The notes under the pieces were generated by a model. That model saw only the letters and a list, made by a program, of their open reading frames with translations, did no database searches and had not been told where the DNA came from. A stretch of 64,000 nucleotides of DNA from Certhia americana. Its lineage: Eukaryota; Chordata; Aves; Passeriformes; Certhiidae. The stretch lies in the NCBI GenBank assembly GCA_018697195.1, contig JAGMWU010000027.1:13643075-13707074 (forward strand), in the 5' to 3' direction. Numbering within the stretch: position 1 is the first letter of the stretch; each line of letters opens with the position of its first letter. Made by a program: the position numbers and the translations under genes. Positions 53,123 through 62,569 of this stretch are shown piece after piece.

Positions 53123-53493
53123 CTATTCCCAGTCTACCTGTTCTAGTGGGACGTCTTTTAGATCTGCTCTAGCTGAACAGGCATATTCTATCACTTCCAC
53201 ACAATTGTGTTCCAGCGGGATTTCTTCAATTGTGGTACTTAAAAACAAAGCTGGATTCAAAAGGTTAGTTGTCTTTAGTGTGACATCATCTTGCTCGGTT
53301 AGAATTACCTGGAATTTCATCATTCTGCTTGGCGACAGCCAATGGCTTCCCTTTTGCTCTAAAACGGTGGTTACCATGTGTGGCACATAGACATCTATGT
53401 GTCTGCCCATCGTGAGTTTCCTAGCTTCTTGTATCAGCATCACAGTGGCAGCAACTGCCCGCAGGCATGGAGGCCATCCCGCACTCACATTGT
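53123..53493 (-). pseudogene. pol: pol of provirus G: RT connection
   Basis: Frame of 121 codons reading GWPPCLRAVAATVMLIQEA and later LVVF-like and LNPALFL pieces typical of the gammaretroviral RT connection. It is joined to RT once the LTR at 53494-54117 and one ATTGT copy (629 bases) are taken out: the two frames then agree. Confidence 0.85.
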
Positions 53494-54117
53494 TGTCGGA
53501 GTCCAGAACACTCCTCTGACTGTCCTGAGAGATTCCAGACCCGAGCAGGGGGCTGGGAAGCCTTGGCAGGGAGTCAAGGACTCCTGCGGCTTTGATTTTA
53601 GCCCCTGGGAGAAATTACCACCATTGTGTGAAGAATTACAGACCACGGGAGTTTAGATAGGGTGATAATTAGCTACACACCGGGTGAAAAGTAGATTTAT
53701 GTAATGTTTAGGTTAATGGGCAAAAAACACAAAATGGAGTCTCCACGTGGCTTTGGGGTTTCTTCCTTCTTCTTCGTCTTCTCCATTTTCCTCTGTATCA
53801 TGGGCATCTTTGGTTGGCTCAGAACAGAGTCCTACCTTCTAACACGGGAGACAGGTATTGGGGATCTTTTGTAAATATAGTATACGTAGTTTGTGGTATA
53901 AAGATAATCGTCACCTTCGAGGCTGGGCCTTTTCCCCGTGAGCTGACCTGCAGAACAGATCTCTGTGGGTCGGAGAAGAAACTGTACTGATAAGGGAAAA
54001 ATAAACAGCCTTGAAGAAGCAGAGGAGACGGCTCTCAGTTTTTTTTCTCTCTATCTCGGTGCTGGGCAAAAGACTTTTACACTCTCGGGAAGAACAACAT
54101 CACATAAAAACCCGAGA
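53494..54117 (+). mobile_element. Solo LTR in pol of provirus G (624 bp)
   Basis: Starts TGTCGGAGTCCAG and ends AACCCGAGA, flanked by ATTGT on both sides (5-bp duplication). TATA-like GGTATAAAGATA at about 53894 and AATAAAC at about 53999 indicate plus orientation. Related to 58873-59610. Confidence 0.88.
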
Positions 54118-55060
54118 ATTGTCAAGCTGTTTGGAGAAGTAGCCTACCGGCCTTTTCCTGCTTCCCAAACGTTGGGTCAACACTCCCAATGCTAGACGCA
54201 GCCTTTCATGTACGAACAGTTGAAAATCCTTGGATAGATCAGGCAATCCTAATGCCGGAGCTGTTGTCAATGCTTCCTTCAGTTTGAGGAAGGCCCCCTT
54301 CTGTAGTTTGCCCCAGGTAAATGGCTGTGTCTTCTGGGCCTCGTACAGGGGTTTTGCAATTAGTCCATAGTCCATGATCCACAGGCGGCACCGTCCAGCC
54401 ATCCCGAGAAAGACTTGCAGCTCATGCAGGTTCTGGAGTTCTAGACTATCACAAATAGCTTGAATATGGTTAGTACCTAGCTTTTGTTGCCCTTGTGAAA
54501 TCTCACATCCCAGGTAAATCACAGTCTGCTGGGCTATTTGTGCCTTTTCTTTAGACACCTTATATCCTCCCATTCCTAGCTGATTTAAAATTTCAATTGT
54601 TACCTTTATGCAGGTTGCTTTTTCCTCTGTAGCTATTAGTATATCATCAACGTACTGTAACAACAGGTATTGTTCTCTTGGTACTTGCCCATTTTCGGTC
54701 CAAATCAGCTCTTTAGCTAGCTGGCTTCCAAACAGTGTTGGGCTGTTCTTGTATCCTTGTGGGAGTCGTGTCCAAGTGAGCTGGATTTTCCTTCCGTTTT
54801 CTGGGTTTTCCCATTCGAAGGCAAACAGTTTCCTACTTTCTTTGTCAAGGGGTATGCAGAAAAAGGCATCTTTTAAATCAATTACAGTAAACCATTTATA
54901 TTTCTCTTTCACGGATGTTAATAATGTATAAGGATTAGCTACCACTGGGTAAATATCTTTAGTTATTCCATTTATTGCTCTCAAATCCTGTACCAGCCTA
55001 TACTCACCATTTGGTTTCTTTACTGGAAAGACTGGTGTATTAAATTCTGTTTCACATTCT
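54118..55060 (-). pseudogene. pol: pol of provirus G: reverse transcriptase
   Basis: From the first methionine at 54984 the frame runs for nearly 295 codons. It has VIDLKDAFFCIPL (catalytic Asp), LTWTRLPQGYKNSPTLF, and YVDD at residues 111-114, the class I form. Thumb has YLGCEISQGQQKL and MAGRCRLWI. The fingers N-terminal part upstream of 54984 (reading PVFPVKKPN and YRLVQDLRAIN on the minus strand) is open too. A frameshift separates it from protease somewhere between 55060 and 55380. Confidence 0.93.
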
Positions 55061-55379
55061 TCTAAAATTTAGTATTTCAAAAACTTTTCAATAATCTTTA
55101 CTATTCCTTGCCGTACTTCTGGTTTTATAGGATACTGTTTGATTTGTACAGCTTTTGCTGCTTCTTTTAACTCTACATGTACGGGTTGTGCCAACTTAGA
55201 TTTCCCTGGTATGTCTGTCTCCCATACAGAGGGAATTACTGCGTCCTCTACTTCCCGAGGGATAGCAGGGACTGGTCTTTCTTTATCATTAAAATTTGTC
55301 CTGTCTTTGATTCAGGTATTTTCATCAAAAGTTCTCCATTTTCAAAAGTTATCACTGCATCAAGTTTTGCTAATAAATC

Positions 55380-55652
55380 TCATCCTAACAGTGGAATTGG
55401 ACATTCAGGCATATATAAAAATTCATGTGTTAACACTTTGTTTCCAAAACACAAATCTAGGGGTCGCAGGAATGGTCGATTTTCCTCCTTCCCTGTGGCT
55501 CCAACTATTGTTGCTGTTTTGTGTCCAATTTGCCCTCTTAGATCATTTAGCACAGAATATGTAGCCCCCGTATCTACCAAAAATTTTACTTCTTTATCTC
55601 CCAATTGTATAGTCACTAAAGGTTCTTCTATTGGTTTTTGTTCCGATTCTAG
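55380..55652 (-). pseudogene. pro: Protease of provirus G
   Basis: In the same frame as nucleocapsid and directly after a UGA. The active site reads VKFLVDTGATYSVLND; a flap-like IVGATGKEE follows and the end is ECPIPLLG. A TGA at 55380-55382 stands where related enzymes have an arginine (GRDLL), a probable CpG-decay stop. Confidence 0.9.
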
Positions 55653-55655
55653 TCA
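55653..55655 (-). promoter_or_regulatory. Readthrough-type stop UGA-CUAG between gag and pro
   Basis: The gag frame ends ...GEYSS, then TGA, followed at once by CTAG and an open protease frame in the same register. Gammaretroviruses make Gag-Pol by suppression of a single stop at this place, usually UAG. UGA followed by CUA is known from other systems as a strongly leaky context. Confidence 0.75.
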
Positions 55656-55856
55656 GCTGCTGTACTCTCCAGCCACCATCAATTTTGAAGCGTCTTGATT
55701 CCGATTAAACTGATTGCCCTGGTTAAGCCGATTCGGGCATTCGTTTTTCCAGTGCCCCTCCTGTCTGCAATAAGCACATTGATTTAACCCCTTATCTTGG
55801 CAAAACCGATCCCCCTCGTCCTCTGCCAAGTCCGCCCCTCCCCAGTCCACGACCAC
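55656..55856 (-). pseudogene. gag: gag of provirus G: nucleocapsid
   Basis: One zinc knuckle, CAYCRQEGHWKNEC, as in gammaretroviruses, followed by asparagine- and glutamine-rich sequence. It is one frame off the capsid frame; the shift lies in a glycine-arginine repeat at about 55800-55860. Confidence 0.92.
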
Positions 55857-56616
55857 CTATGCCACGCCCCCTAAAACTTGGATTCTCTCTTCCTTGTATC
55901 ACTGCCAAAAGATTTTGCTGCTGCTTTTTGCTAACTTCTTTTTCTCTGTTATTGTATACTTTCCAAGCCACTTCAAGTAATTTATTCAAATTCCTTAAGT
56001 CCTCTCCCTCCAGCTTCTGCAGCTTCTTCCTAATATCATTCTGCGATTGCCCCAGAAAAATGAATGCAAGCTGGACATTCGCTTGTTCTGTATTCAATTG
56101 GAGATCTGTGTACTTTCTGGACGCCTCTTTAAGCCTTTCCAAAAATGCAGCAGGGGATTCTTTCTTTTCCTGTCTTACCTCATACAATTTAGACCAATTC
56201 ATAGCCTTAGGTATAGCATTCCGAAACCCTATCTGGACCCACTCTTGATATCTCTTCAGCCTCCGCATACCTTCAAAAGTATTGGGATCCCACCCTGGAT
56301 CCTCAGTCGGAAAGTTCTCATCTAAAGTCCCCGTCACTACCCCAATTCTAAGATCTTCTCTCGCCTTCTCCTTGGCTGCTCTAAGCACCATTTCTTTCTC
56401 AGCAGAATCCATTAAATTATCCAATATTACTTGTATATCTTCCCAATCTGGATTCTGAGTTCTCATAATCATTTTTACCACCCCTGCCACTTTATCAGGA
56501 TTTTCTCTGTAGGTTCCAGATGACTGTTTCCAAATCACTAAGTCTGCAGGTGAAAAAGGCACTTTCACAAACACCAGTCCCTCTACTCCTACTCCTTGTC
56601 TCAAGGGGGCAATCAC
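55792..56616 (-). pseudogene. gag: gag of provirus G: capsid
   Basis: Frame of 274 codons. It starts in the N-terminal capsid (VPFSPADLVIWKQSSGTY), contains the major homology region (KKESPAAFLERLKEASRKY) and ends in a charged helix (WKVYNNREKEVSKKQQQN) and RGRGIGGRGLGRGG, a Gly-Arg repeat expected to bind RNA. It is linked to p12 by a frame change near 56615. Confidence 0.93.
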
Positions 56617-57050
56617 AGGCCGCCTTTGTCTTTTCCCGCTTTACCCAGAACCGGAGCAAGCTTTGACCGAGTCCAATGGGATACTGGTGTCGCTGATTTA
56701 TTATCATCATTCTCACTGCTATCCTCCTCCCTAGCATTTTTCCCATTCCTATGTATTACAGTTCGATTTTGATCATCTCCCGGAGGAGAAGGATCGGGTG
56801 AAGGCGGTAAAGGAGGATAAAGAAGGTAAGGTGAAGGGGAGTTAGGTTCGGGTAAAATAGGATTAGGTGAAGAAGTGGGGGCAGACAAGACAGAATCAGG
56901 TTCTCTTGGCCTTGCTGAAACCACTTGTAAATCAACATCCATTTCTTTTCCTTGACGCAAACTTTCTTTTAATGCCAAGTGCTTCAAACAACCTTTTTCT
57001 TTTGCACAAACCTCACATTTATCACTCGCACATTCTTTAATTACCATCAA
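56613..57050 (-). pseudogene. gag: gag of provirus G: matrix end and p12-like region
   Basis: A cysteine-containing start (CEVCAKEKGC), then a proline-rich part with SPYLLYPPLPPSPDPSPPG. LYPPL is an LYPxL-type late domain that recruits ALIX for budding. A charged linker follows and the segment ends near the capsid start. Confidence 0.8.
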
Positions 57051-57080
57051 GCTGCACTCAGCCTGCCATTCTGGCTTATC

Positions 57081-57425
57081 TCACAAATAGAAAAACAAAT
57101 CCACATATGGAATCTCATCCATTTTTGCTGTTTGTTTGCAAAACAACATTAACTGTAAAATAGTGTTATATTGCAAAGATCCTTTTCTCAGCCACTTTTC
57201 CCCACTCTCCAGATTATATTCTGGCCACCACATATTACAATAATCAATCAACTTTACTTGACGTAAATCTTGTCCAAAGTTGCCCTGTTTCCAATGTGCT
57301 AATAAGCACCCCAAAGGAGAAGTCCGCGGTATAGGAGCATTGCTACCTAAAATCCCTTTAAGCTTCTCCATGTTACAACTACAATACACCACACACCACT
57401 GATACTGAACCTGCACTGCTTTCAC
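57081..57425 (-). pseudogene. gag: gag of provirus G: matrix
   Basis: Reads PLGCLLAHWKQGNFGQDLR, then YCNMWWPEYNLESGEKW and LQLMLFCKQTAKMDEIPYVDLF, a pattern seen in avian class I ERV matrix domains. The true start codon is uncertain: a methionine about 18 residues in (MEKLKG) is as plausible as the first. A stop at 57081 separates it from the next part. Confidence 0.8.
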
Positions 57426-57660
57426 AATGTCTGACGTACGGCAGCCTAGGCAATACCACCAGGAATTCCTTTAGCCCAACCGTGCGTAGCTTTCACTGCG
57501 TCTTATCGGCAGGCACCAGACGAGACTGAAAAGCACCTTACATCCCTCAGAGGGACGTTGTGAGCGGCGGAGACGGTCGCGGCCTGATGGGCTCCCCGAG
57601 AATCCCTCGGTGCCGGCTGGAGCGTGATCGGGTCACGAACTCGCTCAGCAGCACTCACAG
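57426..57660 (-). other. Leader of provirus G
   Basis: GC-rich and CpG-rich short leader between PBS and gag. No more can be said. Confidence 0.7.
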
Positions 57661-57661
57661 G

Positions 57662-57679
57662 GTCCCATCTGGGTCACCA
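57662..57679 (-). promoter_or_regulatory. Primer-binding site of provirus G, tRNA uncertain
   Basis: On the element strand TGGTGACCCAGATGGGAC follows the LTR after TTT. Position and TGG start fit a PBS. The first eight bases match the Trp type but the rest does not, so the primer tRNA is unassigned. Confidence 0.7.
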
Positions 57680-57682
57680 AAA

Positions 57683-58107
57683 TGTTAGCGTTCAGGAACA
57701 CACATAATCATGGATTGATTATATGCAGGTGCTTTTATTGAAGCGCGCGGGAGCTAGGGGTATTGCAACCCAAATCTAGCTCATTCGTCTTTGTCCAAGG
57801 TGCACATATTTATACAATTTCAGCTATAGCAGTTATACAACTCTAGTTACATCAGTAATCACTATAACAACCTTATCATATTGCTTCATGAGAGTTAGCC
57901 CATCCTTGTACCATCCTTGCACCATCATGTACGAATCTTATCTCTGGGTGGGTGTCTTAGAGACCCCAAGTACCAGTTCCCGTCAGGGGTGGATATTTTG
58001 GAAATCTCCTAGTACCCATTTCCGTAAGCGTTTAACCCATCCCTAATACCAAGCATTCTTGCGGCCTACTTCTACATGATTTTAAAGCCTTTAACCCTAT
58101 ACTAACA
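57683..58107 (-). repeat. 5-prime LTR of provirus G (425 bp)
   Basis: Plus strand starts TGTTAGCGTTCAGG and ends CCCTATACTAACA. Nearly the same as 50949-51371. Followed by CCAA. Confidence 0.95.
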
Positions 58108-58111
58108 CCAA

Positions 58112-58872
58112 GAGGACAGTTGTCTTGAAGGCAAGTTGTCTTCCCACTGAAAACTGAGGCAAATAGGCATTAAGCACTTCTGCCTTCTCCTCATCTGCAG
58201 ATACTAAGTTCCCTTTCTCGTCCAATAAAGAACAAAGGTTGGTCTTACCCTTCCTTTTACCATTAATATATTTGTAAAAACATTTTTTATTATCCTTTAC
58301 AGAAGTTGCCATTCTAAGTTCAAACTGAGCTTTGGCCCTCCTAATTTTTTTCCTACATGCTCTAGCAGCCCTCTTAAATACTTCCTGAGAGACTTGGCCC
58401 TCTTTCCATAGATGATACATCCTCTTTTTATTCCTAAGTTGCTCCAAAACGTCCTTGCCCATCCAGGCTGGATGTTTACCCCGTCGACTTATCTTTCGGC
58501 ACACTGGGACAGTCTGTTCCTGTGCCCTCAAGATCTCTGTTTTGAGGCATGCCCACCTTTCCTGAACTCCTTTGTTTTTAAGGGCTGTTTCCCAAGGAAC
58601 TCTCTGAATAAGTCTCCTAAATAGGCCAAAGTCTGCCCTCTGGAAGTCCAATGCAAGAGTCTTACTGGTGCTCCTTTTACTTTCACCAAATATTGTGAAT
58701 TCTATTATTTCATGATCACTCTGCCCCAAGCGACCTCCAATCACCACATCTCCTACCAGCCCATCTCTATTTGTAAACAACAGATCTAACATAGCCCCTC
58801 CTCTGGTGGGTTCACCCACCATCTGTGACAAAAAGTGTTGGAGTCTGGAAATATGAGGAATATCTCTTTGCA
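58112..58872 (-). pseudogene. CR1 ORF2, end of endonuclease and linker
   Basis: Reads PTRGGAMLDLLFTNRDGLVG and GQSDHEIIEFTI, the last endonuclease blocks with the catalytic SDH, then a basic linker (KKRMYHLWKEGQ, RKKIRRAKAQFELRMA) leading to RT. A one-base frame change lies near 58190, just before the provirus G insertion. Confidence 0.92.
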
Positions 58873-59610
58873 TGTTTGAGAGATTTTAGAATCTCTGACA
58901 AACAGTGTTTTTAACCTTTGTTCATGGAAAAAGGGCTTTTAAGCTCTGAAATGAAGCAGGGTTTTCAAGAGTGTGTATTAAATAGTAGAATAGTGCATAG
59001 TTTTATCACAGGGTGAGAATTGTAGATATATGGGGTTTTTAGGATGGTAGACAGGTGAAGGCAAGATGGAGGAAGCACATGGCTTTTGGGTTTCTTCCTT
59101 CTTCTTCCTTGCCTCCATGTTCTGCTGTGAGGTGGCACATTATAGTTGGCTTAGAATAGAATCTAACCTTCTAACATAGATAATAGTTATTGGAGTAGAA
59201 TTATAAATACTGATTACGTAGAATGTAGTATAAATATCCACGCCACCCTGAGGGTGGGAACATTAGGCATTTAGACATTTAGCATTTAGACATTAAGCTT
59301 TTAGACATTTGACATTAAGCTTTTTGCACTTTGTAGGGAGCATTTAGACATTATATATTAGAACATTAGTCTTTTAGTATTTCATAGTGAGTAGTTGGGC
59401 ATTTGTACATTTTGTAGTTAGCTTTGGTATTTGAAATGATAAGAAAAAATAAATTATGAAGAGAAAAGCCTCACGCTCGCCTTTCTTTCAAGATCTCTGG
59501 CTGGCTGGTGAAAGCAAAACAATACTTTACATTCTCGGAAGACAGAAGAGATAAACAGCCGGCCGGCAAACAGAAAAACAGAAAAAAAATAGATTTTTAT
59601 AATTCCGAGA
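58873..59610 (+). mobile_element. Solo LTR in CR1 ORF2 (about 738 bp)
   Basis: Related to the LTR at 53494-54117 (shared TTGGGTTTCTTCCTTCTTCTT and CCTTCTAACA stretches). GTATAAATATCC TATA-like box at about 59228 and AATAAA at about 59447 give plus orientation. Short repeats of CATTTAGACATT fill 59265-59350. The exact ends and duplication are unclear. Confidence 0.75.
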
Positions 59611-60131
59611 AAAAAGTTGTCCTCCATACACTCTAAAAATCTCCTGAACTGCCTCTTGTCTGCTGTATTAAGTTCCCAGCAGATGTATGGTAGGTTGAAG
59701 TCACCCACAAGAACAAGGGCTGATGATCCTGAAACATTACCTAGCTGCTTATAGAAGAAGTTGTCCACCTCTTCCTCCTGGTTGGGTGGACAATAACAGA
59801 CTCCCAGTAGGATGTCAGCCTTATTGGCTTTCCCCTTAATTCTTACCCATAGGCATTCAAGTCCATCTTCCTTAGTTTCAATCCCTACAGCATCAAAAGT
59901 CTCCTTGATATAAAGGGCCACCCCTCCACCTCTTCTTCCTCTCCTGTCTCTTCTGAAGAGCCTGTACCCATCCAGTGCAGCGCTCCAGCCATGTGAGTCA
60001 TCCCACCACGTTTCCATGATGGCAACTACATCATAGCTTTGGTGTTGCACCATGACCTCCAGCTCTTCTTGCTTGTTACCCATGCTGCGTGCATTGGTAT
60101 ACATGCACCTCAGCTGGGCTGCTGATTTCAC
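59611..60131 (-). pseudogene. CR1 ORF2, apurinic-type endonuclease N-terminus
   Basis: Starts near MKSAAQLRCMYTNARSMGNK, with the conserved Asn in TNARSM, Glu in IMETWW, and VLVGDFNLP holding the Asp and Asn of the active site. It nicks DNA to prime reverse transcription. The frame runs into the LTR at 59610. Intact up to there. Confidence 0.93.
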
Positions 60132-60201
60132 CCCAACTCAGCTTTACGACTCTCAGGTCTGCTTCCAGAAAACTCAGCTGCATCCCCTTCCCCCTTCAAA
60201 C

Positions 60202-61395
60202 CTAGTTTAAAGCCCTTTCAATGAGGTCTGCCAATTCATGAGCTAAAAACCTTCTGCCCTTAACTGAGAGATGGAGCCCATCTCGTTCCAGCAAAGCAGG
60301 CGCCGTAAAAGTTTCTCCATGATCAAAGAATCCAAAATTTTGCTGATGACACCAACCCTTAAGCCACTTGTTGATGATGTGGGTTCTCCTGTTTCTTTCA
60401 TCATTTTTCTCTGCCACCAAAGGTACTGAACAGAATACTACCTGTGCTCCTGCCCTATCAACTACTTGACCCAATGCCATAAAGTCCCTCTTAATTGCTT
60501 TGACACTCCTCTTTTCAATCTCATCACTGCCAGCCTGGAGCATCAGCAGTGGGTAATAATCAGAGGGCTGAATCAGCCCAGGAAGTCTCTCAGTGATATT
60601 TTGTACCCAGGCCCCAGGGAGGCAGCACACCTCCCTGTGGGATGGGTCCAGTGGACATATGGGGCCCTCAGTTCCCCTCAGAAGAGAGTCACCTACTACG
60701 ATTACCCTTCTTTTCTTCATGATGTTAGAGGTGATGATCTGTCCTACAGATGAATCATAATTGGGAGGCTCACTGGGCAGGCAATTTTCTTCTAAATCTT
60801 CTGGCTGGCTCTCTAGGTCCAGGGCCTCATACTTATTCTGAAGTGGCACCTGGCTGGGGGATGGGGAGAAGTTTTTGTTATTACCTCCCTGAGTGGGAAC
60901 CCATTTCCACTCCCCTTCATCTACCAGGTGCCTTTCTATTGCCTGAGAGTGGGAGGCATATGAGTCCTCAGACTCTCGGTCAGAGGCCTTCCTTAAAGAT
61001 GGAAGGGCTGAACTCCACCAGTCTATTTCCCTTTCACTTTCCCTGATACGCCTTAATCTTTCAACTTCCTCCCTAAGCTCAGCCACCAGTGAAAGGAGAT
61101 CACTCACCTGTTCACACTGCAGGCAGGCCTCCTCCACTACACCCCCTGAAGCCGCTGATAAGCTCAAACACTCTGGGCAGGAATGGGTCTGTACAGATGC
61201 ATCCTTTTTGGAGGGCTCCACTTGGTCACATACAATTATACCATCACAGTTTTTGACTGTGTAGAAACCATTACTAACAGAAGCCTCAAAAGCAACCAAC
61301 CAGCAGAAGCAACTAAAGCAACACAGAGGACACCTTATTAGCAAGAAAACTTGCACCCCTGCCTGCTTGCCCTGCCTGTGTGAACTGCCATGCAA
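60202..61395 (-). CDS. CR1 ORF1 protein with SGNH-type esterase domain
   Basis: An intact frame of 397 codons. Residues 60-100 have paired cysteines (CPECLSL and CLQCEQ) that may bind zinc, followed by a short coiled coil (LLSLVAELREEVERLRRI). From about 230 an SGNH/GDSL-like hydrolase fold is visible: VIVVGDSLLRG (nucleophile Ser), LMLQAGSDEI and DGLHLSVKGR (catalytic His near the end). CR1 and some L2 elements carry such an esterase in ORF1; its role in transposition is not settled. The first 45 residues are hydrophobic and cysteine rich, so the real start may be a later methionine. It ends about 70 bases before ORF2. Confidence 0.9.
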   Translation of the reverse strand: MHGSSHRQGKQAGVQVFLLIRCPLCCFSCFCWLVAFEASVSNGFYTVKNCDGIIVCDQVEPSKKDASVQTHSCPECLSLSAASGGVVEEACLQCEQVSDLLSLVAELREEVERLRRIRESEREIDWWSSALPSLRKASDRESEDSYASHSQAIERHLVDEGEWKWVPTQGGNNKNFSPSPSQVPLQNKYEALDLESQPEDLEENCLPSEPPNYDSSVGQIITSNIMKKRRVIVVGDSLLRGTEGPICPLDPSHREVCCLPGAWVQNITERLPGLIQPSDYYPLLMLQAGSDEIEKRSVKAIKRDFMALGQVVDRAGAQVVFCSVPLVAEKNDERNRRTHIINKWLKGWCHQQNFGFFDHGETFTAPALLERDGLHLSVKGRRFLAHELADLIERALN

Positions 61396-61510
61396 ACTGC
61401 CTTGTCTGCAACCCTGTTTGCCCGCTCCTGTTCACCACACTCCCCGGGTCGCTCAGAGACCTCTTATAATCAGCCACTCAGCAACAAAGGAAGCTCCACC
61501 CTCTGTCCCT
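61396..61510 (-). other. CR1 5-prime untranslated region
   Basis: Cytosine-rich on the plus strand, continuing the CR1 up to about 61510, where composition changes. The exact 5-prime end cannot be fixed without a consensus. Confidence 0.5.
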
Positions 61511-62046
61511 GAATAATTATTTCGTAATTCATTAAAGGGAAAGGAGTTTCTCTTGAATACCATAGAGATTTTTCACAAGATACTAGTTCTCTTGCTCTCA
61601 CACTTCACGAATGGCCCAACCGGGGAAGGAAATTTGCCATTGTGAAGTCCCTCCCATGAGACAGTCTTTACAGTTGCTCATGGGTTATATCAGCTTATTA
61701 GGGTACAGTTTAAGGATGCTTTTTCTAGTATAAAATAAGAGTTCTCTTCATCTATTTCATTTTTATCTCAAGAAACAGAGGTTAGCTTCTCTCATTGGGG
61801 AGACGACGTCATCTTTCTCTTTCTCAGTTTTCTTTTGTTTAATTTCTTTATTAGATTACAATTACATTAATTCACAGCTATGACTTTTTGGAAAGGAAGA
61901 AACAGGAAAGTCCTATAAATCTGACTACTTATCCAAAGATGCTAAGAATGAAGAAACTAGAAGAGACATTGAAATGAAAGCAGTGTTTGTCTGAATGTTT
62001 ACAGAACAGCTTTGGCTGACCAAAGGTCTTTCTCTCTTTTTTAGGA
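61511..62046. other. No gene recognised; promoter-like string
   Basis: AT-rich DNA with AGTATAAAATAAG at about 61728 and GAGACGACGTCATC at 61800. It could be part of an LTR, but no ends are seen. Confidence 0.4.
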
Positions 62047-62569
62047 ATGTAATTTACTAGCAGACATACCAAAACCAGAACAGACCCTTCTTCCCTGGCT
62101 TGCCAGGAAGGGACCCCTGATAAGAGTTAGAGATTAGAAAGTAGTAAAACATGGTAATGTAGCGATTCCTATAGGATGTATGTAAATGTAAAAATTTGTA
62201 TTTGAAACTAGATTGTTAATGAGAATGTAGAATATTCAACACAGAAAGAGATATAAGTCATTGTAAAAGGAGAGTTCACTCTCTTACTCTCCTGCTCTTG
62301 CCTCTCATATTCTTTTGTTCTCCTCTCTCTTACCTTCCTGCTTTTGCTCTTATTCTTTTGTTCTCTTCTCTCTTCCTTTCTTGCTCTTATCCTCTTATGC
62401 TCTCTTGCCTTGTGCTCTCTCCTGCTCCTTTGTTCTCTAGCCTGCTCTGAGCTAACCCCGAGTGGGCTCTTTTCACCCACACCCTATGTAATAAACTTCA
62501 AAACTTAACCATAGAGATCTCGGCTGAGTACTGTCCCAGATCGTTCTGGCACATAACTGCTCCCACAAT
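62047..62569 (+). mobile_element. Possible LTR with pyrimidine-rich R/U5
   Basis: TGTAATTTACTAGC at the left and CTGCTCCCACA at the right could be LTR ends. AGATATAAGTC at about 62239 is a TATA-like box, followed by a CT-rich stretch (62280-62445), and AATAAAC at about 62491. The order is right for an LTR, but no duplication was found. Confidence 0.45.

Larger units (their letters stand above)
50949..58107 (-). mobile_element. Provirus G: antisense class I ERV
   Basis: A 7.2-kb gammaretrovirus-like provirus inserted in CR1 ORF2. LTRs are 423 and 425 bp and look nearly identical; the 4-bp duplication CCAA is perfect (50945-50948 and 58108-58111). From right to left: LTR, PBS, matrix, p12, capsid, nucleocapsid, UGA, protease, RT, connection, RNase H, integrase, PPT, LTR. 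No env is present. A solo LTR (53494-54117) interrupts pol. Few stops and shifts exist, so it is moderately young. Confidence 0.95.
49341..61510 (-). mobile_element. Nearly full-length CR1 LINE, split by provirus G and a solo LTR
   Basis: About 4.3 kb of CR1 sequence in three blocks (49341-50948, 58112-58872, 59611-61510). The 3-prime tail with repeated ATTCTGTG-like octamers is at the left. ORF2 RT, then ORF2 endonuclease, then ORF1, then a GC-rich 5-prime region follow to the right. Very few CR1 copies are this long, since most are cut short at the 5-prime end. ORF1 is open and ORF2 shows one small frame change besides the two insertions. Confidence 0.93.

Noticed and set aside
62208..62480. 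Minus-strand frame rich in Arg, Glu and Lys (90 codons)
   Set aside because: It is the antisense of a CT-rich stretch in a probable LTR; composition alone produces the charged repeats.
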